Below are positions 9,019 to 17,898 of a DNA stretch of 39,015 bases, piece by piece. This DNA comes from Candidatus Sabulitectum sp. GTDB lineage: Bacteria; Fermentibacterota; Fermentibacteria; Fermentibacterales; JCC-6. The number at the start of each line of letters is the position of its first letter. Positions within the stretch are counted from its first letter, which is position 1. Position numbers and translations under genes: made by a program. The notes under the pieces are model-generated. The model was not told the origin of the DNA, made no database searches, and saw only the letters and a program-made list of their open reading frames with translations. The stretch lies in NCBI GenBank assembly GCA_023139045.1, contig JAGLOJ010000061.1, forward strand, positions 1 to 39,015. The letters run 5' to 3'.

Positions 9019-9218
9019 TAACGACAAGTGGTGTTTTCAGCAGAAGCGTTTCAGTAGAGGATACAGGCAGTCATTCTCCTGCTATGAATCACTAACCCAA
9101 AGGGTGACTAACGGACTCGCAATGGCATTTCCCACAGCAACATGAAGCTACACAATTTAATGTTCAGAGACAACAAAGACAAATGAGTCAATTCCCTTCG
9201 CGCATCAAGGAAAATTCA

Positions 9219-9304
9219 TCTATAGCAGCACTCAGCGGTTCTTTGTTAACACCTGCCTCTGGGCTTTCATGTTTGCGGTTCTGGAGACAATTAGAAAAAA
9301 GCAT
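9219..9304 (+). repeat. Decayed copy B of the O-antigen-ligase 3' end
   Basis: Direct repeat of 5819-5919. It starts with ATAGCAGCACTCAGCGGTTC (ATAGCAGCGCTCAGTGGTTC in copy A), lacks about 13-15 central bases, then is identical from ACCTGCCTCTGG through GTTCTGGAGA, and diverges after the ATTAGAA motif. The frame is broken, so it is a fragment, not a gene. Confidence 0.75.
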
Positions 9305-9429
9305 GCTGATAAATCAAGCGTCGGACGATAGGCTTTTTCGAAGTGACCTGGTGCGTAACTCATGACGCAGGAGGTTTTAAAAACGAGCAGGAAAAAGCAG
9401 TTTGTCTGACTTAACACCCGGCAAAACAG

Positions 9430-9458
9430 TTGGAATTAAATTGGAATTATGGTATGTT
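9430..9458 (+). promoter_or_regulatory. Likely promoter of ackA
   Basis: TTGGAA at 9430-9435, 17-base spacer, TATGTT at 9453-9458 (four of six matches in each box). The spacer contains a second TTGGAATTA, giving a direct TTGGAATTA repeat that might be an activator or repressor site. Confidence 0.4.
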
Positions 9459-9519
9459 CCAATCGCGTTTTTAACCCCTTTTTCGGTAATTTGAATTCAA
9501 ACAGAGCAAGAGGCTTGAT

Positions 9520-10710
9520 ATGAAAATTCTGGTTATCAACAGCGGAAGTTCATCAATTAAATTTCAGATAATCGACCGTGACACTGAGAAAATGGTCGCT
9601 TCCGGACTTCTGGAGCGGATCGGTATGAGTGAAGGTCGAATGAAGTATAAAAATAATGGTGAAAAGATCATAGTGGACAAGCCAATTCCCGACCATGAGA
9701 CTGGTCTTGATATGGTTCTGACCACAATTGTCGATCCGAAGATAGGAGCTATAAAGTCACTGGAAGAGATCGGCGCCTGTGGGCACAGAGTAGTTCACGG
9801 TGGAGAGAAATTCACCAGTTCTGTCCTTATCGATGATGAAGTCTTGCGCGGTCTCGAGGAAGTCAGTGATATGGCTCCTCTGCACAATCCGGCTAACATC
9901 ATGGGTATCAAGGCTGCCATGAAGAAGCTGCCTGGTGTTCCGAATGTTGCGGTTTTCGACACCGCTTTCCATCAGACTATGCCGCAGGTCAATTACATGT
10001 ATGCTCTGCCGTACAAGCTTTATGAAGATTACAGCATGCGTCGCTACGGTTTCCATGGAACCAGCCATCAGTTTGTTGCCCAGCGCACCGCTGAGATTCT
10101 CGGTAAGCCCATCGAGGACCTGAATATTATCACCTGCCATCTTGGTAATGGATGTTCCATTACAGCGGTAAAGGGCGGTAAATCCATTGATACCAGCCTT
10201 GGATACGGAACATTCTGCGGTCTGGTAATGGGAACCAGATCCGGTGATGTTGATCCTGCTATCCTTTTTGATCTTATGGAGAACAAAGGCTGGACTCTGG
10301 AGCAGATAAAGACAATGGTTTACAAAGAGAGCGGTCTTCTTGGAATCAGTGAGATATCCATGGACATGAGAGATATCGAAGAGAAGATGTTCGCAGGCAA
10401 CCAGAGGGCAAAACTTGCATTCGAGATGTTTGCAGATCGGGTAAAAAAATACATTGGTTCATACGCTGCCACTCTTGGAACACTGGACGCTATTGTGTTT
10501 ACCGCCGGCATTGGTGAGAATGGCTGGGAACTTCGTGAGCTTATCTGTGATAATATGGATGTCTTCGGCATCAAACTCGACAAAGAAGCAAATGTGATTA
10601 AAGGTGAAGAGCGGATTATTTCAAAACCGGACAGCAAAGTGTCCGTGCTTGTTGTTCCCACTAACGAAGAACTGATGATTGCAAGAGAAACTGTTCGACT
10701 GGCAGAGTAA
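9520..10710 (+). CDS. ackA: Acetate kinase
   Basis: Catalyses acetyl phosphate + ADP to acetate + ATP, the substrate-level phosphorylation step of acetate-producing fermentation. The 396-residue protein has standard length and all family blocks: NSGSSSIKFQ (7-16) for phosphate binding, HRVVHGGEKF, FDTAFHQTMP, RRYGFHGTSH, HLGNGCSITAVKGGKSIDTS, GTRSGDVDP and FTAGIGENGWELRE. The ATG at 9520 has an AGAGG ribosome-binding site. No phosphotransacetylase gene lies next to it; the following gene is a secreted CotH protein 26 bases downstream with its own strong Shine-Dalgarno sequence. It is preceded by its own promoter, so it probably begins a new transcription unit after the IS-rich island. Confidence 0.96.
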   Translation: MKILVINSGSSSIKFQIIDRDTEKMVASGLLERIGMSEGRMKYKNNGEKIIVDKPIPDHETGLDMVLTTIVDPKIGAIKSLEEIGACGHRVVHGGEKFTSSVLIDDEVLRGLEEVSDMAPLHNPANIMGIKAAMKKLPGVPNVAVFDTAFHQTMPQVNYMYALPYKLYEDYSMRRYGFHGTSHQFVAQRTAEILGKPIEDLNIITCHLGNGCSITAVKGGKSIDTSLGYGTFCGLVMGTRSGDVDPAILFDLMENKGWTLEQIKTMVYKESGLLGISEISMDMRDIEEKMFAGNQRAKLAFEMFADRVKKYIGSYAATLGTLDAIVFTAGIGENGWELRELICDNMDVFGIKLDKEANVIKGEERIISKPDSKVSVLVVPTNEELMIARETVRLAE

Positions 10711-10736
10711 GCCCAAATTTACAGGAGGCTGACATT

Positions 10737-13700
10737 GTGAATCTCATAGTAATGGCCAGCCTCTTTCTTTTTTCCTCTGTACCCCAGTACAACATCACCT
10801 GTGACCCGGATCATTTCCAGATGATGATGGACAACTGGGAAGAGGAGATAACCATATCCTGCACAGTGGAGTATATGGGAGTAGTGTATGAAAATTGCAC
10901 CATGCGCATCAGAGGCGACAGCTCAAGAGCCTTCAGGAAAAAGTCATACAGGTTGGAATTTCCCCCGGACCAGCCTCTGGACGGCAGAACAGCCTGGAAC
11001 TTCAATGCTGATTCTCTGGACCACTCTTACACAAAGTCCTGGCTTTTCTCAAGAGTTCTCTCTGATATGGGTTTTCCATGTTTCCAGGTTTCTCATGCCA
11101 ATCTGTCTGTGAATGGTGATAACAGAGGGCTGTTTCTGCAGCTGGAACCGGTGAACAAGGCATTTCTTGCCAGGAACAGCTTTAATATTGAAGGAAATCT
11201 GTACAAGGCCCAGGTGGATGGTTCCTGTGCCAATATCTATGATGACATTGATTCTGTCTGGTCTAAGAAAACCAATGTATCAGCCGGCATGAATGACCTG
11301 ATTCAATTGATCGAGAATACTGAATACACAACACCTGATGATTTTCACGAATTCATGGATTCCACATTTACCATGTACGGCTCTTACGGGCTAATAAGGT
11401 TACTTGCAATCAATGCTGCATTTGCCAACAACAGCACCTACTACCACAACTACTACCTCTACAATGATGTGGAGGGTACGGGTGTCTGGGCCATGCTTCC
11501 ATGGGATGTTGACAAGATACTGTATGACAATCTGGGGATCGGTTACGGTTTGTGCACCACAAGAAACTGGTTCGATAACCCTCTGCATGCCAGAACACTG
11601 GTTGTACCGGAATTCCGGGAAGCCTTTATTGATTCAGTGGAAACAATCTATGACAGTTTTCTTACTGAAGAGAAACTTCAGTTCTGGACCGATTCTCTGA
11701 AAGCAGTTCTGGAGCAGTCTGTATCTCAGGATAATTATGACGGCACAGATGTGGCGGGTTTTTATGAGGCTTCTGACTCGCTGATCGCGAACATGATTAC
11801 CAGAAGAACTGACCTTCAGTGGCAATTCCAGTACAGGTATTACCCCTTCAGGTCGCTGCGCTCCGATACCATTTCCACCGGAGAGCTCACAGTAACATGG
11901 CATCCAGCAGAAGACCCCATGGGAGTTCCTGCCGTATACAGTGTTATTGTTAGAGACAGTCTTGGACCGTTTCCACCTGAAGTATTTCGTGTAGAGGGGC
12001 TTGTAGATACCACCTATACCATTTCAGGTCTGCCACCCGGCGAGTACTGGTGGGTTGTTGAAACAGATAAACAGGCAGGCTGGCGTATTACCGAGGCAAC
12101 TCCCAGGTACAACCCCTTTACCGTTGCAGAGCCCACTACACTCTCCGGCACCCTCGGGCAGAACACAGTGCTTTATACAGTTCTTTCTCCTTACATTGTG
12201 CAGGGAGAAGTAAAGATTCCACAAAATGGAACACTCACTGTTCAACCGGGTGTTACAATACTGATGTCTGAGGACGGAGCTATCAACTGTCTGGGCACGC
12301 TTAATTCACAGGGCACGGCAGAAGACTCTGTTTTCTTCATGGCAGAGAACTCATCTGCCGGTTGGCGTGGAATTCGGGCACATGGTGGTTCAATTACTCT
12401 GCAGTACACATCAGTTACCGGCTCCAGGGGGTACTCATCTTCTCCCGGCACTGACTTTGCTGCATTATCCGGCCACTCTTCAGCAATATCACTGGCGAAT
12501 TCTTCCTTCAGGAACAACTGGAGTTGTGTAAGACTCGCAGCAGGCACAGCCGAGATCGACAGCTGCCGGTTCATCAGCAACAGAGGAGAGCTTTTCTTCA
12601 TGCAGCACGGGCAGTCGGCAAATATCACCAACTCCTGTTTCATAAATCTCCATGATCCGGTGGCATCAAGCATGGACGGTATTGAGTTTCACCTTTGCTC
12701 GGACGGACAGTTTGTTGTAGACGGTTGTACAGTGAAAGATATTGACGGAGACTGCATCGATATGAACGCTTCTTCCGTTACCATAACAAACACAAGACTC
12801 TCAAATTCCACAGACAAGGGCTTTTCTATCGGGGCTCCGACAGGCGGCAGTGGCAGCGGTACACTTGTTCAGATAGAAAATTGTGTTATCTCGGAATGCC
12901 CGATTGGAATCGGAGTTAAAGATGGCGCGGCAGCAGAGGGCAGTGGAATAGTATTTTCGGAATGTGAGACAGCTGTTCATGCCTACGAAAAGACTTCAGG
13001 AATGGGTGGTGGTATTGCAGCGGTATCCAACTCTATCTTCACAGAGTGCCCTGAGACTGTTAGAGTGGATCAGGGTGCTGTGACTGTAACATGGTCAATC
13101 TCAGACACTGACCAGCTTCAGGGAGCCGGCAACCTTCAGAGCGATCCGAGGCTTACACAGGGTTTCTTTCCCCTGTGGGACTCTCCATGTATCAACTCCG
13201 GCAATCCTGATGAAAAGGATTCTGACAATAGCAGACGTGATATGGGGGCATACTTTTTCCCCTCAGGTTTCAACGGCCTCGTCGTAAACGAGATCATGGC
13301 AGTAAATACAAGTACCGTCTTTGATGACTGGGGCAGATCCTCAGACTGGATTGAGATATACAATGGGGCAGGATACGATATTGATGCAGGTGTTCTTGTC
13401 TTCTTTGAGTCGGATTCATCAGCTGTGGAACCCTGGTCGGTTCCAAGAGGCACAATGATTCCCGCAGATGGTTACATGCTTTTCTGGGCCGATGGTGACC
13501 GGTGGAAGGGTGGAACACACCTGCCATTCAGACTATCCGGTGGAGGAGACAGTTTCAAACTGGGCAGAATTGTACCTGGTGATGGGGATACCCCTTACAT
13601 TTCCACACTTGAACAGGTTCAGTTTGACAGTCAGACAGCGGACATCTCCTACGGCAGATTTCCGGACGGGGGAGAGTGGCGGGTACTTGATATCCCCACT

Positions 13701-13997
13701 CCGGGATACAGTAATGGAACCCTTTACAGTGTACCTGCAGTACTTGGCTGGCCAAGACCCAACCCGTGTACTACAGGTCAGATGACAATAGATATTACGA
13801 TTGCCGGTGGCGAAACAGATGTGTTTGTGTATGACATGACGGGCAGAAAGATTGCCACCATTGTTGACGGTTACCTTTCTCCGGGTACTCATTCCCTGAC
13901 CTGGAATACGGAATCACAGCCCGTGGGTATCTATCTTATTTATGCCAGATGTACCCGTCAGACTTCTGCCACTGCCAAGGTGACAGTTCTCAGATAA
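10737..13997 (+). CDS. Large secreted CotH-domain protein with beta-helix, lamin-tail and sorting-tail domains
   Basis: A 1086-residue modular surface or secreted protein. A GTG start follows AGGAGG (10723-10728), and a short signal peptide is at residues 1-17. A CotH-type kinase domain (about 20-370) carries RGDSSRAFRKKSYRLEF (59-75), NYYLYND (238-244) and PWDVD (255-259). In the family these Asp-containing blocks bind ATP and metal, and CotH proteins phosphorylate secreted proteins. Next come a fibronectin-III-like segment (about 370-460), repetitive beta-strands typical of a right-handed beta-helix (about 480-800), a lamin-tail domain starting VVNEIMAVN (about 848), and a C-terminal beta-sandwich (about 1004-1086; PRPNPCTTGQ, VFVYDMTGRKIA, GIYLIYA). 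That tail resembles FlgD/Por-type tails of secreted FCB proteins. Substrate unknown. Confidence 0.85.
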   Translation: MNLIVMASLFLFSSVPQYNITCDPDHFQMMMDNWEEEITISCTVEYMGVVYENCTMRIRGDSSRAFRKKSYRLEFPPDQPLDGRTAWNFNADSLDHSYTKSWLFSRVLSDMGFPCFQVSHANLSVNGDNRGLFLQLEPVNKAFLARNSFNIEGNLYKAQVDGSCANIYDDIDSVWSKKTNVSAGMNDLIQLIENTEYTTPDDFHEFMDSTFTMYGSYGLIRLLAINAAFANNSTYYHNYYLYNDVEGTGVWAMLPWDVDKILYDNLGIGYGLCTTRNWFDNPLHARTLVVPEFREAFIDSVETIYDSFLTEEKLQFWTDSLKAVLEQSVSQDNYDGTDVAGFYEASDSLIANMITRRTDLQWQFQYRYYPFRSLRSDTISTGELTVTWHPAEDPMGVPAVYSVIVRDSLGPFPPEVFRVEGLVDTTYTISGLPPGEYWWVVETDKQAGWRITEATPRYNPFTVAEPTTLSGTLGQNTVLYTVLSPYIVQGEVKIPQNGTLTVQPGVTILMSEDGAINCLGTLNSQGTAEDSVFFMAENSSAGWRGIRAHGGSITLQYTSVTGSRGYSSSPGTDFAALSGHSSAISLANSSFRNNWSCVRLAAGTAEIDSCRFISNRGELFFMQHGQSANITNSCFINLHDPVASSMDGIEFHLCSDGQFVVDGCTVKDIDGDCIDMNASSVTITNTRLSNSTDKGFSIGAPTGGSGSGTLVQIENCVISECPIGIGVKDGAAAEGSGIVFSECETAVHAYEKTSGMGGGIAAVSNSIFTECPETVRVDQGAVTVTWSISDTDQLQGAGNLQSDPRLTQGFFPLWDSPCINSGNPDEKDSDNSRRDMGAYFFPSGFNGLVVNEIMAVNTSTVFDDWGRSSDWIEIYNGAGYDIDAGVLVFFESDSSAVEPWSVPRGTMIPADGYMLFWADGDRWKGGTHLPFRLSGGGDSFKLGRIVPGDGDTPYISTLEQVQFDSQTADISYGRFPDGGEWRVLDIPTPGYSNGTLYSVPAVLGWPRPNPCTTGQMTIDITIAGGETDVFVYDMTGRKIATIVDGYLSPGTHSLTWNTESQPVGIYLIYARCTRQTSATAKVTVLR

Positions 13998-13998
13998 A

Positions 13999-14994
13999 TC
14001 AGGGGCGTAAGATCGCAAATACAATATATGCCATGTAGGCAAGCAGCAGAATTGCACCGTGCACCCTGCTTCTTTTCAGAGCGGCAGCAGCCTTGCCTCT
14101 GTACATGATTATGAAAAACAGGATCACTGTGATACACAGAGCAATGAGCAGATCCGGCAGAACCAGTTGATTGTAATCTGCAAATTCCATGGGTTTGATT
14201 ACGGCAGTTGTACCCAGTACAAACAGAATGTTGAAGAGGTTGCTACCCAGAATATTCCCCAGAGCCATATCCCAGTGATTCTTGCGCACTGCAATTACCG
14301 AAACCACAATTTCAGGCAGCGATGTTCCCAGCGCAACAATTGTTACACTGATAAGAGTTTGAGAAATGCCCCATGACGCAGCAATCAGAACGGCATTATC
14401 CACTACAAAACTTCCACCGAAAATTACTCCGGCAATACCAGCAAGAGTCATTGCTATGGACTTTGCATATTCCAGTGGACGGTTTTTAACATGGTCTGGT
14501 TTTTCGTCCTGCTTCTTCTTTTTATCAGACCGGCTCATCCTGAAAAGATGAACCAGATAGCCCGCGAAGAAAAACAGGAGGACAAGCCCTCCAATTTTGT
14601 TCAGGCCGTATGAACCCTCCCGGGAAAATGCCGCAGTGCAGAGGAAGAGAAGAAGGAGTGTTGCCAGTAGCCCGAACACAATTTCCTTCCATATCTTCCT
14701 GTGGTTTCCCTGAATACCGAACAGCAGAAGAGAGATGCCAATCGCAAGACCGATGTTTGCGATATTGCTTCCGAGAATGTTTCCAATTGAGACGGCGGAG
14801 TGACCGCCGAGTGCCGCTTTTATTGAAACCGCAGCCTCAGGGGCACTGGTTCCGAATGCCGCAATGCCCAGACCGATAAGAAGCGGTGATACACCCAGAA
14901 GTGCAGAGAGTCGACTTCCTCCTTTAATGAGGTTGTCTCCACCCAGCACGAGAAGCACAAAGCCAACTGTCAGAAGCACATAACTCTGTATCAT
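13999..14994 (-). CDS. Na+/Ca2+-exchanger family (CaCA, YrbG-like) antiporter
   Basis: A 331-residue, about ten-helix inner-membrane protein with the two inverted alpha repeats of the CaCA superfamily. Repeat 1 contains IGLGIAAFGTSAPEAAVSI and GNILGSNIANIGLAIG; repeat 2 contains ISVTIVALGTSLPEIVVSVIA and GNILGSNLFNILFVLG. The GTSxPE acids are the cation ligands. The hydrophilic loop between the halves is lysine-rich (SDKKKKQDEK). It exports calcium or a similar cation in exchange for sodium or protons. The ATG at 14994 gives a clean membrane start; a TTG nine codons upstream is possible but lacks a ribosome-binding site. It converges on the CotH gene with one base between the stop codons, and no terminator is visible. 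Confidence 0.88.
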   Translation of the reverse strand: MIQSYVLLTVGFVLLVLGGDNLIKGGSRLSALLGVSPLLIGLGIAAFGTSAPEAAVSIKAALGGHSAVSIGNILGSNIANIGLAIGISLLLFGIQGNHRKIWKEIVFGLLATLLLLFLCTAAFSREGSYGLNKIGGLVLLFFFAGYLVHLFRMSRSDKKKKQDEKPDHVKNRPLEYAKSIAMTLAGIAGVIFGGSFVVDNAVLIAASWGISQTLISVTIVALGTSLPEIVVSVIAVRKNHWDMALGNILGSNLFNILFVLGTTAVIKPMEFADYNQLVLPDLLIALCITVILFFIIMYRGKAAAALKRSRVHGAILLLAYMAYIVFAILRP

Positions 14995-15406
14995 ATTGTT
15001 TACAACCTGACTGGTACTCAACTAAATCATGTAATAAGTTTTTATCGAAAATATGCTCAAGCGGAAAACTACCACATTTTCTTCAAAATGCAAAACCTTA
15101 CTTGTCTTGTTCCTGACTCGTCGTTCTGCTAATGTCTAGCAACATGTTATGAAACTCTGCCGTAGCATTCCAGCTTGGTGATCAAGTGGATATTTGTCTT
15201 TTAGCCAGTGCTATTTATCACACAAAAGAAGTATGCAAGAATCCCAAACCTGTATTTGTAGATTGCTGTTTCCTTTGTGATTACTCCAATTGACCGGATA
15301 AATGGTAGTTATTCTCCCAGAGAGACCATGGGCACCCTGGATCCAGATTCCCAGCGATCAAAGTTCTGAAAATAGATCACAAGGAAAGAGGGTTGTAGGG
15401 TTGGGC

Positions 15407-15436
15407 TTGCCGCTGTTAGTCAGGACTAACTATATT
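15407..15436 (+). promoter_or_regulatory. Promoter of the TonB-dependent receptor gene
   Basis: TTGCCG (15407-15412), 18-base spacer, TATATT (15431-15436). The spacer is almost entirely filled by a perfect palindrome, so a bound protein would block RNA polymerase. Confidence 0.6.
15415..15430. promoter_or_regulatory. Operator palindrome 1
   Basis: GTTAGTCAGGACTAAC: two perfect 7-base arms around AG, lying between the -35 and -10 boxes of the receptor promoter. Best copy of the 16-bp motif found four times in this locus. Confidence 0.72.
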
Positions 15437-15447
15437 CCATTCCGAAA

Positions 15448-15463
15448 GTTTGACGAGGCTAAC
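15448..15463. promoter_or_regulatory. Operator palindrome 2
   Basis: GTTTGACGAGGCTAAC, an imperfect copy of the same motif. Its centre is 33 bases (about three helical turns) from that of palindrome 1. It lies just after the expected transcription start and eight bases before the ribosome-binding site, so two dimers could bind the same DNA face. Confidence 0.58.
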
Positions 15464-15483
15464 TTTTGCAGGGAGGTTTTCCA

Positions 15484-17520
15484 TTGAATTTTAGTAATAC
15501 AGTGTTGATCGTACCTTTGTTGTTGAGTACACTGCTTCTAGCAGAAGATGGTGATGTTATTACAACTGGCACAATAGTAGTCTCAGCTACCAAAACATTA
15601 ATTGAAACACAGGAAGTGGTTGAAGAGCTTGATGTGATAACTGTTGAGGATATTGAGAATTCAGGAGCTTCCACCACCGAAGAATTAATGCAGACAATTC
15701 CGGGAATCACCATTTATAAGCATCCCCAGACTCAGATTCGAATTAACGGGATGGAGGGGGCTTACACATTAATTTTGATTGATGGAGTTCCGGTTCACGC
15801 AAATGTTGGCGGAGGTGTACCTATTGAAAATATTCCCCTTGGAGACATCGAACGAATTGAGATTATAAAGGGTGCATCATCAGCTATATATGGAAGTTCC
15901 GCAGTTGGAGGTGTGATAAATTTTATTACAAAGAAGCTGTCCAGATCTACAGAGATTACCGGTGGATACCGCTATCAGACAAATGTGGTTTCAAATCAAT
16001 TCAATACACCAGGCTATGAGGATGAGACTTTCGAAGTTGCCACCGGGCAAAGGGCTCATTGGCCTGGTGCTCACAGTGGTGATGCTGGTCTACGGACGAC
16101 TTTGGGCATTTTTGATATAAAGGCATCCTGTGGATTCTATTTTGATGTCGGGGTGGTTGACACCATCATTAAGCGTCCTGTTTCTCTCTTTGGGAATCGT
16201 CCATACTGGACAATGAACGAGATGAAACGATCTTTCGGGAACCTCTATTCTGGCGTTGATGTTTCTGATGATCTAACTCTTTCTGTTGATGGAAGATTTT
16301 CGATTGATGAAGATAAGCGCTCCCTCTCAAAGGATGTTGTTCGATCGTTTATTAACTACAGCTATAACGGCATATTAAGGGGTAGTTATTTTCTTGAGGA
16401 AAATGTTTCGTTCAACGGATATCTTTCTGCTCAGCGATTTGACCATAATTATCGCAATTACAATTTCAATCTTGAGGCAAAAACGAAAGACAGTTATTCG
16501 GTATACGATACTTTCGACTTTGAGCTGCGGTCAATTATTACACTTGACGATGCAAATGAGCTTGTGGCAGGGGTGAATTTCATTCGTGAATCAGTTCACA
16601 ATGAAGATATTGAGAATGATAAGCAAAATGGATATGAGGTTGCAGGATTTCTTCAAGAAAGTTTTAACTACGAGGATGAAGACAGATTTTTTCTCACATC
16701 TGGGCTGCGTGGAACTTACAACAGTCGATTCTCGGGTGCGATTAACCCGAAAATAGGAGCCAGATTCAATTTTTTCGATGCTCTATACCTGCGAGTTTCA
16801 TTTGGAACCGGTTTTAACGCTCCTTCATTTAAACAGAATTACTACGACAATTTCATTCACCCGAAACCGCATGACTTCCTGCTGTCCGGGAACCCTGATC
16901 TTACACCGGAAAAATCGTGGAGCATCAGTGGAAGCGTTGGCGGTTTCAGTAACATGTTCTCTTACAAAGCATACGGTCACTTCACAGTAATAGACGATAA
17001 GATCAGCACGATGATCGTATCCGAGGAGGGGGGCTCTCTGGAGAATGGACAGGTTTACTCCTACCAGAGAGGATATGTAAATGTTGCAGAAAGCAGATCC
17101 TACGGTGCTGATCTTTCCCTGGGGATTACCGGGATTGACATATTTAACATCTCCGGATCATTCTCTTATCTGCACATGGAAGACCGGGATTCTTCGGTTG
17201 GTACATATCAGGAAAGCGAACTCTACTCACCCTTCACTATAAAAGTATCAGCGACATTTGATACAACCCGTTTGGGCAGGTACATACCAACCGTAAACGC
17301 AATGTTCAACTACGAAAGTAAACAAATCTGGAATAGAGCAGCAGAGGAAGGTATGGAATATCTTGAAAGCTATGCGACTCTCAATTTGTCATTGAAAGAG
17401 CGGTTGAATGAAAACATAACTTTTACTCTTGGTGTGAATAATGTTCTTGATAACGGTAGCGATGACCTTGGCTTTGGTTATGGAAGGATAGGTTATGCCG
17501 ACGTTCGGTTCAGCCATTAG
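15484..17520 (+). CDS. TonB-dependent outer-membrane receptor, probably for haem
   Basis: A 678-residue outer-membrane receptor. The TTG at 15484 is chosen because GGGAGG (15471-15476) sits seven bases before it and the product then opens with a clean signal peptide (MNFSNTVLIVPLLLSTLLLA). An upstream in-frame TTG at 15466 would contain that ribosome-binding site. The plug domain follows, with IVVSATKTLIETQE, EELMQTIPGITIYKHPQ, GVPIENIPLGDIERIEI and KGASSAIYGSSAVGGVINFI. The remainder is a beta-barrel with alternating aromatic strands, ending in YGRIGYADVRFSH. Family knowledge: energised by TonB-ExbB-ExbD to import scarce ligands. The haem assignment rests on neighbours (HmuY-like lipoprotein, HutW, HutX). 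First gene of the locus, under two operator-like palindromes. Confidence 0.88.
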   Translation: MNFSNTVLIVPLLLSTLLLAEDGDVITTGTIVVSATKTLIETQEVVEELDVITVEDIENSGASTTEELMQTIPGITIYKHPQTQIRINGMEGAYTLILIDGVPVHANVGGGVPIENIPLGDIERIEIIKGASSAIYGSSAVGGVINFITKKLSRSTEITGGYRYQTNVVSNQFNTPGYEDETFEVATGQRAHWPGAHSGDAGLRTTLGIFDIKASCGFYFDVGVVDTIIKRPVSLFGNRPYWTMNEMKRSFGNLYSGVDVSDDLTLSVDGRFSIDEDKRSLSKDVVRSFINYSYNGILRGSYFLEENVSFNGYLSAQRFDHNYRNYNFNLEAKTKDSYSVYDTFDFELRSIITLDDANELVAGVNFIRESVHNEDIENDKQNGYEVAGFLQESFNYEDEDRFFLTSGLRGTYNSRFSGAINPKIGARFNFFDALYLRVSFGTGFNAPSFKQNYYDNFIHPKPHDFLLSGNPDLTPEKSWSISGSVGGFSNMFSYKAYGHFTVIDDKISTMIVSEEGGSLENGQVYSYQRGYVNVAESRSYGADLSLGITGIDIFNISGSFSYLHMEDRDSSVGTYQESELYSPFTIKVSATFDTTRLGRYIPTVNAMFNYESKQIWNRAAEEGMEYLESYATLNLSLKERLNENITFTLGVNNVLDNGSDDLGFGYGRIGYADVRFSH

Positions 17521-17767
17521 AAGAACAGAAACCAATCAAGATTGTATGAAACAATTATTCCTCGTGTGTGGTGTGAGAACCGGGATGCACACAAAACTCA
17601 TCGGGCATTCTTCATTTCCACCGGGCTTTCTTGAGCAGTTAGATCCTTTGCTTAGCATCTTCAGGGACTTCATTTCGATCATGCATTATTCTGCTCAGAA
17701 TTGGATGCCGGAGAAATTCGACAGAAAGAGCGATCAGTAATAGAGACGAAACAATGAAAGGGAGGTT

Positions 17768-17795
17768 TTGCAAATATGAGTTAGACGAGTCTAAT
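17768..17795 (+). promoter_or_regulatory. Possible promoter of the lipoprotein gene
   Basis: TTGCAA (17768-17773), 16-base spacer, TCTAAT (17790-17795). The -10 box forms the right end of the operator palindrome at 17780-17795, the same promoter-operator logic as at the receptor gene. Confidence 0.45.
17780..17795. promoter_or_regulatory. Operator palindrome 3
   Basis: GTTAGACGAGTCTAAT: arms GTTAGAC and GTCTAAT, one mismatch from perfect symmetry. Same 16-bp motif as at 15415 and 15448. Confidence 0.68.
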
Positions 17796-17820
17796 TGAGG
17801 GATGCTGCGAAAACACTGGA

Positions 17821-17883
17821 AGGGTATTTTACCCAGGTGTGTACAAGCCTGGTTGAGATCTCTCAGGGTAAAAGAACCCTGAG
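17821..17883 (+). promoter_or_regulatory. Structured leader with alternative hairpins before the lipoprotein gene
   Basis: Three hairpins are visible: GGGTATTTTACCC (17822-17834), CCAGG...CCTGG (17833-17852) and CTCAGGGT...ACCCTGAG (17862-17883, 8 bp, six-base loop). The left arms of the first and third are both AGGGTA, so either can pair with either right arm. The first two hairpins also compete for two bases. The third ends just before the AAAGG ribosome-binding site. No T-run follows, so a terminator is unlikely; translational control or RNA stability is more plausible. Confidence 0.45.
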
Positions 17884-17898
17884 TGAAAGGAAAAAACA

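Larger units (their letters stand above)
9019..9519. other. Intergenic region with a gene-fragment duplicate and the ackA promoter
   Basis: Five hundred bases with no intact gene. It contains the decayed second copy of the O-antigen-ligase 3' end (9219-9304) and, at 9430-9458, a promoter for ackA. Positions 9019-9218 show nothing I can identify. Confidence 0.55.
14995..15483. other. Regulatory region upstream of the haem-uptake locus
   Basis: About 490 bases between the antiporter and the receptor gene. The right end holds a promoter and two operator-like palindromes. In 14995-15400 I see no gene, tRNA or riboswitch I can name. Confidence 0.5.
17521..17898. other. Intergenic region between receptor and lipoprotein genes
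   Basis: About 380 bases. The first 240 contain nothing I recognise. The rest holds an operator-like palindrome overlapping a possible promoter, then a leader with alternative hairpins directly before the lipoprotein gene. Confidence 0.55.

Noticed and set aside
9028..9180. Possible small gene ending VTNGLAMAFPTAT
   Set aside because: The frame runs antisense into the GT39 gene, has no ribosome-binding site and no family resemblance.
17495..17740. 81-residue plus-strand frame overlapping the end of the receptor gene
   Set aside because: No ribosome-binding site, no recognisable motif, and it overlaps the receptor in another frame; treated as chance.
15407..17898. Fur box or cobalamin riboswitch upstream of the receptor
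   Set aside because: No GATAATGATAATCATTATC-like sequence and no recognisable B12-box core was found; the palindromes are of a different type.
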